DNA from: Proteobacteria bacterium ST_bin11
Lineage (GTDB): Bacteria; Pseudomonadota; Gammaproteobacteria; Methylococcales; Methylomonadaceae
DNA length: 64,000 bases
Assembly: GCA_002083615.1 (NCBI GenBank)
Contig: MSXO01000015.1
Coordinates: forward strand, 1 to 64,000
Reading direction: 5' to 3'
Each line of letters starts with the position of its first letter. The first letter of the stretch is position 1. A program made the translations under genes and the position numbers. Below are positions 16,391 through 24,873 of this stretch, one piece after another. Under the pieces are notes generated by a model that was not told the origin of the DNA, made no database searches, and saw only the letters and a program-made list of their open reading frames with translations.

Positions 16391-17353
16391 TCAGGCCAAG
16401 GCCCCGCCGCAACTACTGCCTTGGCCGGCGGTGCAACCGTAACAATGGGCAGCGGTGGCGATGGGCGCGCCTGGCAATCGATGCAGATGCAACTCACTGA
16501 TATGAAGTTTTGGCTTACTTACGGCACCCAATGGCAAATCCAACATTTGATTGAAATCGCAATCGTAGACATAGCCTTGCCAGTCGATACTGAGAGTATT
16601 TAGGCACATCAAGTTTTCAAGGTTCTCGGCGCGAAAGCTGTCTTTTAGTAACCTCAGATAAGAGTCGAAGCGGCCATGACTGACCAAGGTGCTGCCAAAG
16701 CGCTGAATCGGCATATTGGCGATGGCAAACAGGCGGTTGAAGACGATGCCGTAATGTTGCTGCAAATGCAGCTTGTAAGCCAGCTCCAACTGCTGTTGAT
16801 CCGGCGGCAACACAGCGTCTTGTGGGTTGAAAACTAAATTCAACTCTAAACCGCTGTCCGGCTGACCATAGCCCAGCCGATTCAGGCGCTGCAAGGCAGC
16901 CAAGCTATCTTTAAACACACCTTTGCCGCGTTGTTTGTCGACATTTTCTTCCAGATAACACGGCAGGGAGGCAACGATATTGACCTGCTGCGCGGCCAAA
17001 AACTCCGCAAGATCCGAGCATTCCGGTTCTTCCAAGATAGTCAGATTGCAACGGTCAATTACCTCGATGCCTCGATCACGCGCGGCTCTTACCAGATAGC
17101 GAAAATCGGCATGCATTTCCGGCGCGCCGCCGGTTAAGTCCAGCGTGTGAATATTTGCGGCGTCGGCCAAAGCCAGAACCTGATCAACGGTTTCCCGACT
17201 CATCATCTCGGTACGTTTAGGGCCTGCATTGACATGACAATGCACGCAACTCAGATTACACAAGTAGCCTAGATTGACTTGCAATATCTGCAGCGGCTTG
17301 CGGAATAGGGCCGGAAAGTTGCTGTCGAGAAGCAAAGATTTTGTTTCGTGCAT
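16391..17353 (-). CDS. arsS: Arsenosugar biosynthesis radical SAM protein ArsS
   Basis: ArsS is a radical S-adenosylmethionine enzyme that transfers the deoxyadenosyl group to methylated arsenic on the way to arsenosugars. The 320-residue protein carries the 4Fe-4S motif CNLSCVHC (C32, C36, C39) followed by 'HVNAGPKRTE', the 'DLTGGAPEM' SAM-binding strand, and a Cys-rich C-terminus 'HCYGCTAGQGSSCGGALA' with C304, C307 and C315. The family includes selenoprotein members; in this copy the C-terminal positions are Cys and no in-frame TGA occurs. ATG 17353 is 2 bases after the stop of the DUF3047 gene, so they form one transcript. The identification is strong. Confidence 0.92.
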   Translation of the reverse strand: MHETKSLLLDSNFPALFRKPLQILQVNLGYLCNLSCVHCHVNAGPKRTEMMSRETVDQVLALADAANIHTLDLTGGAPEMHADFRYLVRAARDRGIEVIDRCNLTILEEPECSDLAEFLAAQQVNIVASLPCYLEENVDKQRGKGVFKDSLAALQRLNRLGYGQPDSGLELNLVFNPQDAVLPPDQQQLELAYKLHLQQHYGIVFNRLFAIANMPIQRFGSTLVSHGRFDSYLRLLKDSFRAENLENLMCLNTLSIDWQGYVYDCDFNQMLDLPLGAVSKPKLHISELHLHRLPGAPIATAAHCYGCTAGQGSSCGGALA

Positions 17354-17355
17354 AC

Positions 17356-18051
17356 TTAATCCTTGGAAAACCAGATATCGCCGTAAACAGCAGACACCGC
17401 GCCATTGCTGTTATCGGTATCGGTCATGATTGCGACAGCATCGATAGCGCTGATGTCTTCAGCGTATAGCCTCTTGAAATCGGCCCGGACATCGCGTTTT
17501 TCATGCTGCCAAACGTTAGGCAATGCTTCCGGCCCGCGTAAAGCCATCATCATCGCATGATCACCGGCAAAGGCATTAGGCCAGACGCTGTCTTTTTTAG
17601 TGGTGCCGGCCCAAACGTAGTTGATAGCTTTGGTTTGCCAAAACGCCAGCCCGCCTTTGACCACCACATACACCCGTGCCGCGTAATCGTCGCCGGGTTT
17701 GCTTTGTTCATCCAAGCCGGCCAGCCGCTTGCCGATACGCCACGACCAGTTGAGAAAGGGGGTTTGCTGCAAGTCGATACGCTGTTCTTTGAACAGGCCG
17801 GAACCCGTGGCATGGCTATCGGCGGTCAATACCGTCATGCCATCGATAGCTTGCAAGCGATACTGGGTTTCGCCTTTGAAGCTTTTATGCTCCCAGCCCT
17901 CCAGGCTATCGCGGCTAAACTCGCCGATAGGCAGTTTATCGGCGGCGAACAGCGCGTGCTGTGGCAGTAAAACCGCCAAGCAAAGAAACTGAAGATGCTT
18001 GACCAATGCCTTCCGGACCTTAAGGCAAGCGGGATAGAGGGTAGCTGTCAT
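17356..18051 (-). CDS. DUF3047 exported protein in operon with arsS
   Basis: This 231-residue protein starts with a signal peptide (basic 'KVRKALVKH', hydrophobic 'LQFLCLAVLLP', cleavage probably after 'ALFA'). It continues into a DUF3047 beta-sandwich: 'LEGWEHKSFKGETQYRL', 'FLNWSWRIGKRL', 'DDYAARVYVVVKGG', 'INYVWAG', 'IDAVAIMTDTDNSNG', 'AVYGDIWF'. The fold resembles carbohydrate-binding-like jelly rolls, but the family function is unknown. I chose ATG 18051 because the longer frame would put 23 residues before the signal peptide. The 2-base gap to arsS suggests a functional link, perhaps periplasmic, to arsenic or sugar chemistry; this is a guess from context. Confidence 0.8.
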   Translation of the reverse strand: MTATLYPACLKVRKALVKHLQFLCLAVLLPQHALFAADKLPIGEFSRDSLEGWEHKSFKGETQYRLQAIDGMTVLTADSHATGSGLFKEQRIDLQQTPFLNWSWRIGKRLAGLDEQSKPGDDYAARVYVVVKGGLAFWQTKAINYVWAGTTKKDSVWPNAFAGDHAMMMALRGPEALPNVWQHEKRDVRADFKRLYAEDISAIDAVAIMTDTDNSNGAVSAVYGDIWFSKD

Positions 18052-18118
18052 AGTCGGTCGTCCCAATTTTGCTTGATAGTTAAGTCTGCACAGTTTTCCG
18101 GCCAGGGGCAAATGCCTC

Positions 18119-18142
18119 AAGGCAAGTCGGCTTGCCTTTTTT
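18119..18142 (+). terminator. Textbook intrinsic terminator on the plus strand with no plus-strand gene
   Basis: AAGGCAAG (18119-18126), loop TCGG, CTTGCCTT (18131-18138), then a T-run ending at 18142. On the plus strand this is a complete Rho-independent terminator. Both neighbouring genes are on the minus strand, where the structure lacks a U-tract. It may end a small plus-strand RNA that starts inside or antisense to the DUF3047 5' region. Confidence 0.6.
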
Positions 18143-18397
18143 CAGCCATCAGTCACAACTGGCGGGCAGTCTTTAGAAGCGATTAAAGCGACCGATTGGG
18201 GTATTTACGCTACAAACGTTGCAAGGACACGCTCGCGTTTTCGCTGGTTATTATTCGCAGTTTGCACACCGTGGGACTGATGCCAAATAGTAACACTTGG
18301 GCATATAATCTGGTTCGAGGCAGCCGGAAATCGAGGCATTTCACACTGGCTTTGCCAGCCTAAGGACGGCTTTTCTGCAAGACCCGGCTCGACGCGC
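18143..18397. other. Intergenic remainder between DUF3047 promoter region and the diguanylate cyclase
   Basis: This stretch, together with 18052-18142, forms a 346-base gap. It should hold the promoter for the DUF3047-arsS operon. A short hairpin (CTGGC/GCCAG around 18340-18360) could serve the 3' end of the cyclase gene. I see no coding frame. Confidence 0.4.
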
Positions 18398-19726
18398 CTA
18401 ATCGGGTGAGAAAAAGCTAACTTGATTGCGACCGCTGTTTTTTGAGACATACATTGCGGAGTCCGCGTCATCAACCAATTCTCTGGCAGAGGTCGTATCC
18501 GGCTGCGAGAGCGAAACCCCAATACTGGCTGAGATCTGTATTGTCTCGTTGCCTAGATCGAACGGTTCCGCCAAGCGTTGCCGAATTTTTTCTGCGACGC
18601 TCTCGACCTGCATTGGATTTTGCAAGTTATTCAAGATCACGATAAATTCATCTCCCCCCAAGCGCGCGGCGGTATCGCTTTCCCGAACACAGGCATGAAT
18701 TCGTTCTGCTGCCTGCTTTAACAAGCTGTCGCCAGCCGCGTGACCAAGTCGATCATTGATTTCCTTAAAATAATCCAAGTCGATAAACAACAAGGCAATC
18801 GACGAACCCAGCCGGCGAGAATTTTTTAAAACTTTTTCCAATCGGTTGGTAAACAGGCTTCGATTGGGCAGTCCGGTCAAGTCATCGTAGTTGGCCTTAG
18901 TCCAATTATTATGCTCTGACGTTCTACGTTCGGTAACGTCGTGGCCTATACAGACCACTGACTCCACATCACCTGCCCTGTTGAAAACCGGCGTAAAGAC
19001 ATAGTCATGCCAGACAAGTTTGCCGGAGCGCGACGTAAAGGGCGCTTCCCGGCTGACAGACTCTTTGGTGCGTATGGTCTGCTCAATTTGTCCCTGCAGT
19101 TCTGCCGCAATCGGCACATACAGGTCGAAGTAATTTTTTCCTGCCATCTCGCCCATCGTAAGGCCGAATAAGTCCTTTAGCTGTTTATTCGCATACACGA
19201 ATCGACCTTCAAGATTGAAGCTAAATATTAGATCGGGACAAGAAGTCAGAATTGTCTCGAACATGCGGGAGTCGTATTCTTTTTCCCTGGAATAACCTAC
19301 CACTGATTCCGTGATAGCCTGATCGATGGCTTCATTGAAGCGCACTAGATCGCCCAAATCTGTGTCCGCATTATTCTGTTTGAAATCTTTCTTTATCCAC
19401 AGCCTGGTGACACTAGCTCTGAGGGCGCGAAATTCGGCAACGGTGGAATTGAGACTGAAACCCGCCGCTAAACGTTCTGATCCATGCGTGGCTGCTGCGG
19501 TAACAGAGCCATCAGAGATTTGTTGACCCTTTGCCTTTTGGCTTTGATCGTTCGCGGACTGGTGACAAGCAAGATCAGCGGTAATAGTCAGCAGCATTCC
19601 ACGCAGGTGATCTCGCAACTGGCCCTTATCCATACCGTCTGCGTCCGAAAGGTAGTCTACGGCGAAGTCTTCCCACTCCTGCTGAATGCCTTCAAGATTA
19701 TCGAGGATAAATTTATCAAGGCGCAT
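18398..19726 (-). CDS. Diguanylate cyclase with RsbRD-like and PAS domains
   Basis: The 442-residue cytoplasmic signalling protein has three parts. Residues about 5-145 are a helical RsbRD-type sensor N-terminus ('ILDNLEGIQQEWEDF', later 'EFRALRASVTRLW'). Residues about 152-268 are a PAS domain ('ILTSCPDLIFSFNLEGRFVYAN') ending in the PAC motif 'GHDVTERR'. Residues about 278-440 are a GGDEF domain. The active-site GGDEF is intact at 357-361, and the inhibitory I-site RxxD is R348-D351, five residues upstream. It should therefore make cyclic di-GMP and be product-inhibited. There is no EAL domain and no membrane segment. It stands as a single gene. The stimulus is unknown; a small ligand or redox cue sensed by the PAS domain is possible. 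Confidence 0.92.
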   Translation of the reverse strand: MRLDKFILDNLEGIQQEWEDFAVDYLSDADGMDKGQLRDHLRGMLLTITADLACHQSANDQSQKAKGQQISDGSVTAAATHGSERLAAGFSLNSTVAEFRALRASVTRLWIKKDFKQNNADTDLGDLVRFNEAIDQAITESVVGYSREKEYDSRMFETILTSCPDLIFSFNLEGRFVYANKQLKDLFGLTMGEMAGKNYFDLYVPIAAELQGQIEQTIRTKESVSREAPFTSRSGKLVWHDYVFTPVFNRAGDVESVVCIGHDVTERRTSEHNNWTKANYDDLTGLPNRSLFTNRLEKVLKNSRRLGSSIALLFIDLDYFKEINDRLGHAAGDSLLKQAAERIHACVRESDTAARLGGDEFIVILNNLQNPMQVESVAEKIRQRLAEPFDLGNETIQISASIGVSLSQPDTTSARELVDDADSAMYVSKNSGRNQVSFFSPD

Positions 19727-20076
19727 GGCAGTCTCGGTTTTGTTAACTGCCTTACGACCCTGTTGTTCAGTAATCGTTCACTCGCGATGGACGCAATGTC
19801 CGAGAAAACGAGATTGACAATTAGCCGTACCCAACCCTGAAATAGGGCTTTTTGACTAAACGGGCTGCGACGCTTGCAAGCCGAAACCGAATTATTGGAA
19901 ACAAGCCATTGGCGATGGATGCCTGGCGAGGCGCGCGGCGCAAATGCTGCAAGTGTTAAACACTAGCCTAAGGCGGGCTTGGGGCTAAGGACGAGTTGCA
20001 GATTTAGCGACCCTTTGAAGAGGGAATCAGGGGTCTCTGAGTAGTCAGCGGAGCACGAGCGCGATGCCGATGTTTA
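19727..20076. other. Intergenic region, no gene seen
   Basis: These 350 bases hold the upstream region of the diguanylate cyclase and the sequence beyond the PLD-like gene stop. The open frames here look like chance frames. No terminator with a T-tract is apparent. Confidence 0.45.
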
Positions 20077-21669
20077 TCAATAAAACACTCTAAACAAGCG
20101 CTGTATCTGGCCAAACTCGTACAAATACGGCTGTGCAACATCGCGGTTGGCGGCGACGACGATCAAATCATGGGAAAACACGGAGGTGTTGTACCAGTTG
20201 AAACTGCCGTCGATGACGATGTAATCGTCGATCACGCAATATTTGCTGTGAATGGGCGAATAAGGCACCGGCAAATCGTCCTGGCCGTAAACCAAACCCA
20301 CACGAATCCCGGCGTCTCGCAGACGTTGCACGGCTGGCAACAGCGGCCTGGCAAGTTCGTCGGCCATGCTGCGCTCGACGCCGATTTTGCCTTGCCGCGC
20401 CAAGTGGCCGTTGAACAGCAGTTGCACATCCACCCCCCGGTCGCGCGCCTGAATCAAGGCGTTGACCACGCTGTCGTGGTGATCGCCCAGCAAGTCGCCG
20501 ATTAAAAATAAGCACAGCTTCAAGGAGCGGCGGGCGCGATGAATTTCGGCCAATATGGCGTGATGCGGGCGATAGGGTCGACCATTGGCCATGGTTTGCC
20601 GGCCGAAGGTGTAGAGTAAATTGAACGGACTGAGCGGATCGACGCCGTATTTTTGAATCACGCCGCCACGCTGACTCTGGAAAATGTTATCCAGCAAGCG
20701 ACACACGCCCTTGGAATGAAAACTCATCCCCGATTCCCAATTGGCCCACCAGCGATCAAAGGTGATGTTGAACGAGCCGATGATGCAATCGTCGTCATTG
20801 AAGATCACAAACTTGGTGTGCATGTCCGGTTCCACTTCGATCAAGTGATGTTTGGGCGTGCAAAATACCCCAACCAGTTCGATGCCTGAGCGTTTCAAGC
20901 GCGCGTAATTCTGGCTATTGGTCAGCGTCATTTTTCGCCAATCGACGATGCATTGCACCCAGACACCTTGTTGGCTGGCGTGGATCAAATGGTTAATAAA
21001 ATCGCCGTCGTCGATGCAATCGACACTGACTTTGATCGTGCATAATCTGTCGGGTTGACTGTGTTTAGCAGCGATCACCTTATCGATATGATCGTGAATA
21101 AACCGTTTGGGATGATAGGGATGAAACTGCTGACCCTTGGTGAATTTGGGGGTCAGCTGCAGCGAATCGAAATGATGGTTATACCAATCGACATCGCTTT
21201 GCAATTTGCCGGGGTCCAACTCGTAACTGCGAAAATGGTTGGGTGTAGCCCAGTGCTCGTTAAGGTGGCGCTGCTTGGGTTGATTGTCCCGCAATTGCTC
21301 GCCGTCCATGAAAATATAATCGTGGCGCGAGGCAATCGAATGCTCGCCCAAGTGCACGATAAACGAAAACTTTAGGCAGTTGATCCTGCCGAACTGCCCG
21401 GAATTCGGCATCACATAAAAATCTCTCGTGGAGCGTTTGTGCTTGTCCCACTCCACATCGTAAGCATCGGTATCGACGATATAGGTTTCGCAAATTGACT
21501 CCCGATACACCTTAAGTACCACCTTCAAATTGGCGGTAATGCCGTGCGACATCTCGAAGTCGATTTTGCCCCAGCGGACGTCGAAGGTTTCCCGAAAATC
21601 GTTACCGCGTTGAAAACAACCGCCCAGTTTGCCAAATACCGGTTTGGCGTAGTGTTCTGCTACTTGCAT
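20077..21669 (-). CDS. Phospholipase D-like protein with two HKD motifs
   Basis: The 530-residue protein has a beta-rich N-terminal half (about 1-185) that I do not recognise and a C-terminal PLD-superfamily unit. The first HKD motif is 'HTKFVIFNDDDCIIGSFN' (H284, K286, then Asp one position later than usual). The second is 'HSKYCVIDDYIVIDGSFNW', a canonical HxKx4D. PLD-family enzymes hydrolyse phosphodiesters in lipids or nucleic acids. There is no signal peptide or membrane helix, so it is probably cytoplasmic. It is the last gene of a four-gene minus-strand operon, 60 bases after the CBM21-EEP gene. The context of alpha-glucan enzymes is unusual for a PLD and suggests a substrate associated with glycogen. 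Confidence 0.85.
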   Translation of the reverse strand: MQVAEHYAKPVFGKLGGCFQRGNDFRETFDVRWGKIDFEMSHGITANLKVVLKVYRESICETYIVDTDAYDVEWDKHKRSTRDFYVMPNSGQFGRINCLKFSFIVHLGEHSIASRHDYIFMDGEQLRDNQPKQRHLNEHWATPNHFRSYELDPGKLQSDVDWYNHHFDSLQLTPKFTKGQQFHPYHPKRFIHDHIDKVIAAKHSQPDRLCTIKVSVDCIDDGDFINHLIHASQQGVWVQCIVDWRKMTLTNSQNYARLKRSGIELVGVFCTPKHHLIEVEPDMHTKFVIFNDDDCIIGSFNITFDRWWANWESGMSFHSKGVCRLLDNIFQSQRGGVIQKYGVDPLSPFNLLYTFGRQTMANGRPYRPHHAILAEIHRARRSLKLCLFLIGDLLGDHHDSVVNALIQARDRGVDVQLLFNGHLARQGKIGVERSMADELARPLLPAVQRLRDAGIRVGLVYGQDDLPVPYSPIHSKYCVIDDYIVIDGSFNWYNTSVFSHDLIVVAANRDVAQPYLYEFGQIQRLFRVFY

Positions 21670-21729
21670 ATGGTGATGCCTAATTAAACGAGCCTAAATT
21701 AAATTGTAAATTCGCCGCGGCGATTAAGT

Positions 21730-23226
21730 CTATAGCGGCTCAAAGGTCAACAAGTAGCCGCAATGATCTGATACCGGACCGTAATCCTGCTGGGTGAACA
21801 CAGTTCGCGCCGAGCTGACCCGTAATCCGCTGTTTCTGTCCATAAAAATGTAATCGATTCGATAGTCGTCAGCCAGCGAATCCCGCCAATGTGCATCGTT
21901 CACCCGAAATATTTGCTGAAACAATGCCGGGGCGTTGGCGGCCAAATACTGGTCTTCGTATTGGTGACCATTGACGACCAACTGGTAACCAGTGGAACCG
22001 GCAGCAATATTAAAATCGCCGCACAGCAAAGTGGCATCCACCTCGGTGCTACGTTTTTGGTTCGCCCAGGCAGACAGCCGTTGAAATTGTTGCTGAAAGC
22101 CATCTTCCCACCAGCTTAAATGTGCGGAAAACACATCGATAGTACCGATAGACGGCACCTTGATGCGTGCCGACACCACTTTACGAGAATGGATGCTGTA
22201 GGCATCGTGACTATCCGACACATACCGGGCTTCTTGTTCGATCAGCGGATAACGGCTCAAAATCGCCACGCCTTCGCGGAATTTGTCAAAACCCAGGTGC
22301 GACCAATCGGTGTAAAGATAAAATGGTTTCGGCAAACGCTGATTAATTATATTCGCCGAGTTTGACGGCCAGTCGCCGCGTCCCTCATTCCAATACTCGG
22401 CCACTTCCTGCAGACAGACCACATCTGCACCGAGCTCGTCGATGGCGTTGGCGATCTGCCAGAATTTACGGTCTTGCTCGTCTTCCTGGTAACAATGCAA
22501 ATTTAAGATTAACAGCCGCAGCGGCGAGCGACTCACAACGTAATTGTGACCGCCGTTGTTGTCCCACAGTCGTTGCTGTTTGCTTTCGCAGCAGAGGCTA
22601 TATTGCAGGCGAAACCCATCACCCACCTTGATTCGCCCGCTCCATACTTCAGCCAGATGCAAACCCGCATAGACAGCTTTATTGGCGGATTTTCGTTGGG
22701 CCTGCCGCCGACAGTGGCTCGTGTGGCTGTGTTGCCAGTTATCGATAGTCCAGTGAATTGTTACTTGGTCAATTTCCAACGCAGCGGCCACCGCCAGTTT
22801 GATCGGTACAGAATGTTGACTGTCCTGAAGTTGATCGGCATGGCTCAATTTCAGTATCGGTGCGGCACTGGTCAATCTGCCGCCGCAGCCGGCACCGCTG
22901 AAATAATCAGCACCTTCGTTGTTATCCCAATATTCGCTGCCAGCAGCTTGCAGACGCAAGGCAAACCGAATGTCGCCGGGGATATCCGCATGCGCTTGTG
23001 GCGGAAACGCAATCTCGGCCTGCCAATATTCCTGCCCCGCTTCGGCCTTGCGGTTGAACAAAGCCGGCAAAAAGTGCCAGACCCCATCTTCGCCGGCCCA
23101 GACCACTTCCACCCGTTTGTGATAATCCAGGTCTGCCACCCGCATGAAAAACTGCAAGGATTGCTGACAGGCCGCAGCTTTGCCGGTAATGCTGTTTGCT
23201 ACATACAACAATTCGATGTTATTCAT
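21730..23226 (-). CDS. CBM21-CBM21-endonuclease/exonuclease/phosphatase fusion
   Basis: The 498-residue protein begins with two glycogen/starch-binding CBM21-like domains. The first (about 20-115) has 'VADLDYHKRVEVVWAGED' and ends in the signature 'YWDNNEGADYF'. The second (about 140-232) has 'VTIHWTIDNWQ' and ends 'LWDNNGGHNYVVS'. Residues about 233-498 form an EEP (DNase I-like) domain with 'LNLHCYQ', the catalytic 'VVCLQEVAEYW', 'SAHLSWW', 'LLCGDFNIAAGS', 'YRIDYIFMD' and 'VSDHCGYLL', so the active site seems intact. There is no signal peptide. It sits 49 bases after the GH57 gene and 60 before the PLD gene. A phosphatase or phosphodiesterase acting at glycogen is my inference; a nuclease cannot be excluded. 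Confidence 0.85.
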   Translation of the reverse strand: MNNIELLYVANSITGKAAACQQSLQFFMRVADLDYHKRVEVVWAGEDGVWHFLPALFNRKAEAGQEYWQAEIAFPPQAHADIPGDIRFALRLQAAGSEYWDNNEGADYFSGAGCGGRLTSAAPILKLSHADQLQDSQHSVPIKLAVAAALEIDQVTIHWTIDNWQHSHTSHCRRQAQRKSANKAVYAGLHLAEVWSGRIKVGDGFRLQYSLCCESKQQRLWDNNGGHNYVVSRSPLRLLILNLHCYQEDEQDRKFWQIANAIDELGADVVCLQEVAEYWNEGRGDWPSNSANIINQRLPKPFYLYTDWSHLGFDKFREGVAILSRYPLIEQEARYVSDSHDAYSIHSRKVVSARIKVPSIGTIDVFSAHLSWWEDGFQQQFQRLSAWANQKRSTEVDATLLCGDFNIAAGSTGYQLVVNGHQYEDQYLAANAPALFQQIFRVNDAHWRDSLADDYRIDYIFMDRNSGLRVSSARTVFTQQDYGPVSDHCGYLLTFEPL

Positions 23227-23275
23227 AGCTCCCCCCTCGAGGTTGAGTTAGGCAGTAACGGATATGGGCTGCTGT

Positions 23276-24865
23276 CTAGTCGGCATAATGGCGAAAATCG
23301 ATCTCTGGAAAAATATCGTCCATGATTTCCAAAGCAGACAGATAGCGCTCGTCGATCCGGTTCTTGCGAATCGCATCGTGCAAATAATTAAAACGGGCCA
23401 AATGGTCGGTGATGCGTTTGCGCGCATAATCGATGGTCGTCCCCGCTTTCATGATAAACGGCCAATCCGAAGATTGCGCCAGCAACAGTGATCTGGCAGC
23501 CTGATTCAAGGCCCGTTCCTGCAAATCACTTACGCTGAACCCCTGCAAATCACCGGCCAACTTTTCCATTTCGGCAGCGGCCTTGTGCAACAATGGATAA
23601 ATCCAGTCGTTGCTTTCGTTCAGCCAGTAACTGGAATAACCGTGTTCTCCCCAACTCGACGCAGCCGGCTTGGCCTGCACATGCTGCAAAGGCAATTTCA
23701 AGTAATCCCCGCAACTGACGGTCTGGATACCATTTTCGCTACTCGCCGCCAAACGCAACACTTGCTCCAACCATAAAGACCCTTCGAACCACCAATGCCC
23801 GAATAGTTCAGCATCGTAGGGCGCGACGATAATCGGCGCCTGCGGCATTTCCGCCGCCAAGGCATCGATTTGCTGTTGGCGACGCAGGATAAAATCCTCG
23901 GCATGCCGACGCGCTTTTAGCTTTGCCAGCGCCGGCTGGTAAACCTGCTTGGTTTGCTTGGGACCGGTGATGCGGTAGTACTTTATCCCGGTGTTGATGC
24001 GGGTTTCGCCGTCCAGGATGTAAGGCGCGATATATTCCAACGGCAAATCGAAACCGATGTCGCGATAATACTCGCGGTAATCGCCGTCACCCGGATATCC
24101 CTCCTCGGCACTCCAGACCTGCCGCGACGACGCCGGATCGCGACCGAAAGCCGCCACGCCATTCCCGCAATCCAGCGGGGCATACACAGCATGCCGCGGC
24201 GACTGATCGGCATCCATAATCGCATGGCTATCGACGAAAAAATAAGCTAAGCCCTCGGCTTTCAGCATCTTTTCCAGGCCCGGATAATAACCGCACTCCG
24301 GCAACCAAAACCCATTGGGCGCAAAGCCGAATTGACTCTTAAAACTGGCAATCCCCACCTCGATTTGATTGCGCACTGAGATCGGGCTGACATTCAACAA
24401 GGGCAAATAGCCATGAGTGGCGGCCGTAGTGATTAACTCCAGACTACCAGCGCTGTGATGGCGTTGAAATGCTGTCAGCAAATCGCACTCATAGCGTTGC
24501 TGGTAGCGATATAAGGCATCCTGAAACCACTGCATATACATTTCTGCCAGCGGCTCGAACTGCGGTAGCCGGCGGGTACGCTCCAACTCCCGCTCCGCCA
24601 GTTCCAGTCGGCCTTGCAGATAATGCAGATAGCGATTTTGCAGCAAGGGGTCGCGCAGCATCGTCATCAGTGTCGGCGACAGGGACAGGGTCAGCCGATA
24701 TGGCACTTGGTCGTAATGCAGGCGCTCAAGCATCGCCAACAAAGGCAGATAGCATTCGGTTATCGCTTCGAACAGCCAATTTTCTTCAAAAAAGCTGTCG
24801 TGTTCGGGGTGATGCACATAGGGCAAATGGGCATGCAAGACGATGCTGAGATAGCCTTTGTTCAT
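23276..24865 (-). CDS. GH57 1,4-alpha-glucan branching enzyme (DUF1957 type)
   Basis: This 529-residue cytoplasmic enzyme of glycoside hydrolase family 57 forms alpha-1,6 branches in glycogen. The N-terminus 'LSIVLHAHLPYVHHPE' holds the family's His-x-His motif. The catalytic nucleophile is E190 in 'FWLPECGYYPG', and the acid/base is D351 in 'APYDAELFGHWWFEG'. The C-terminal helical DUF1957 region includes 'SSWGEHGYSSYWLNESNDWI'. The length is standard for the DUF1957 branching enzymes. It follows the DUF4912 gene by 8 bases and precedes the CBM21-EEP gene. The divergent glgX completes a branching and debranching pair. Confidence 0.93.
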   Translation of the reverse strand: MNKGYLSIVLHAHLPYVHHPEHDSFFEENWLFEAITECYLPLLAMLERLHYDQVPYRLTLSLSPTLMTMLRDPLLQNRYLHYLQGRLELAERELERTRRLPQFEPLAEMYMQWFQDALYRYQQRYECDLLTAFQRHHSAGSLELITTAATHGYLPLLNVSPISVRNQIEVGIASFKSQFGFAPNGFWLPECGYYPGLEKMLKAEGLAYFFVDSHAIMDADQSPRHAVYAPLDCGNGVAAFGRDPASSRQVWSAEEGYPGDGDYREYYRDIGFDLPLEYIAPYILDGETRINTGIKYYRITGPKQTKQVYQPALAKLKARRHAEDFILRRQQQIDALAAEMPQAPIIVAPYDAELFGHWWFEGSLWLEQVLRLAASSENGIQTVSCGDYLKLPLQHVQAKPAASSWGEHGYSSYWLNESNDWIYPLLHKAAAEMEKLAGDLQGFSVSDLQERALNQAARSLLLAQSSDWPFIMKAGTTIDYARKRITDHLARFNYLHDAIRKNRIDERYLSALEIMDDIFPEIDFRHYAD

Positions 24866-24873
24866 CGCGGGGA

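Noticed and set aside
22546..23325. Plus-strand frame of about 259 codons
   Set aside because: It is the complement of the CBM21-EEP gene and shows no protein-like features.
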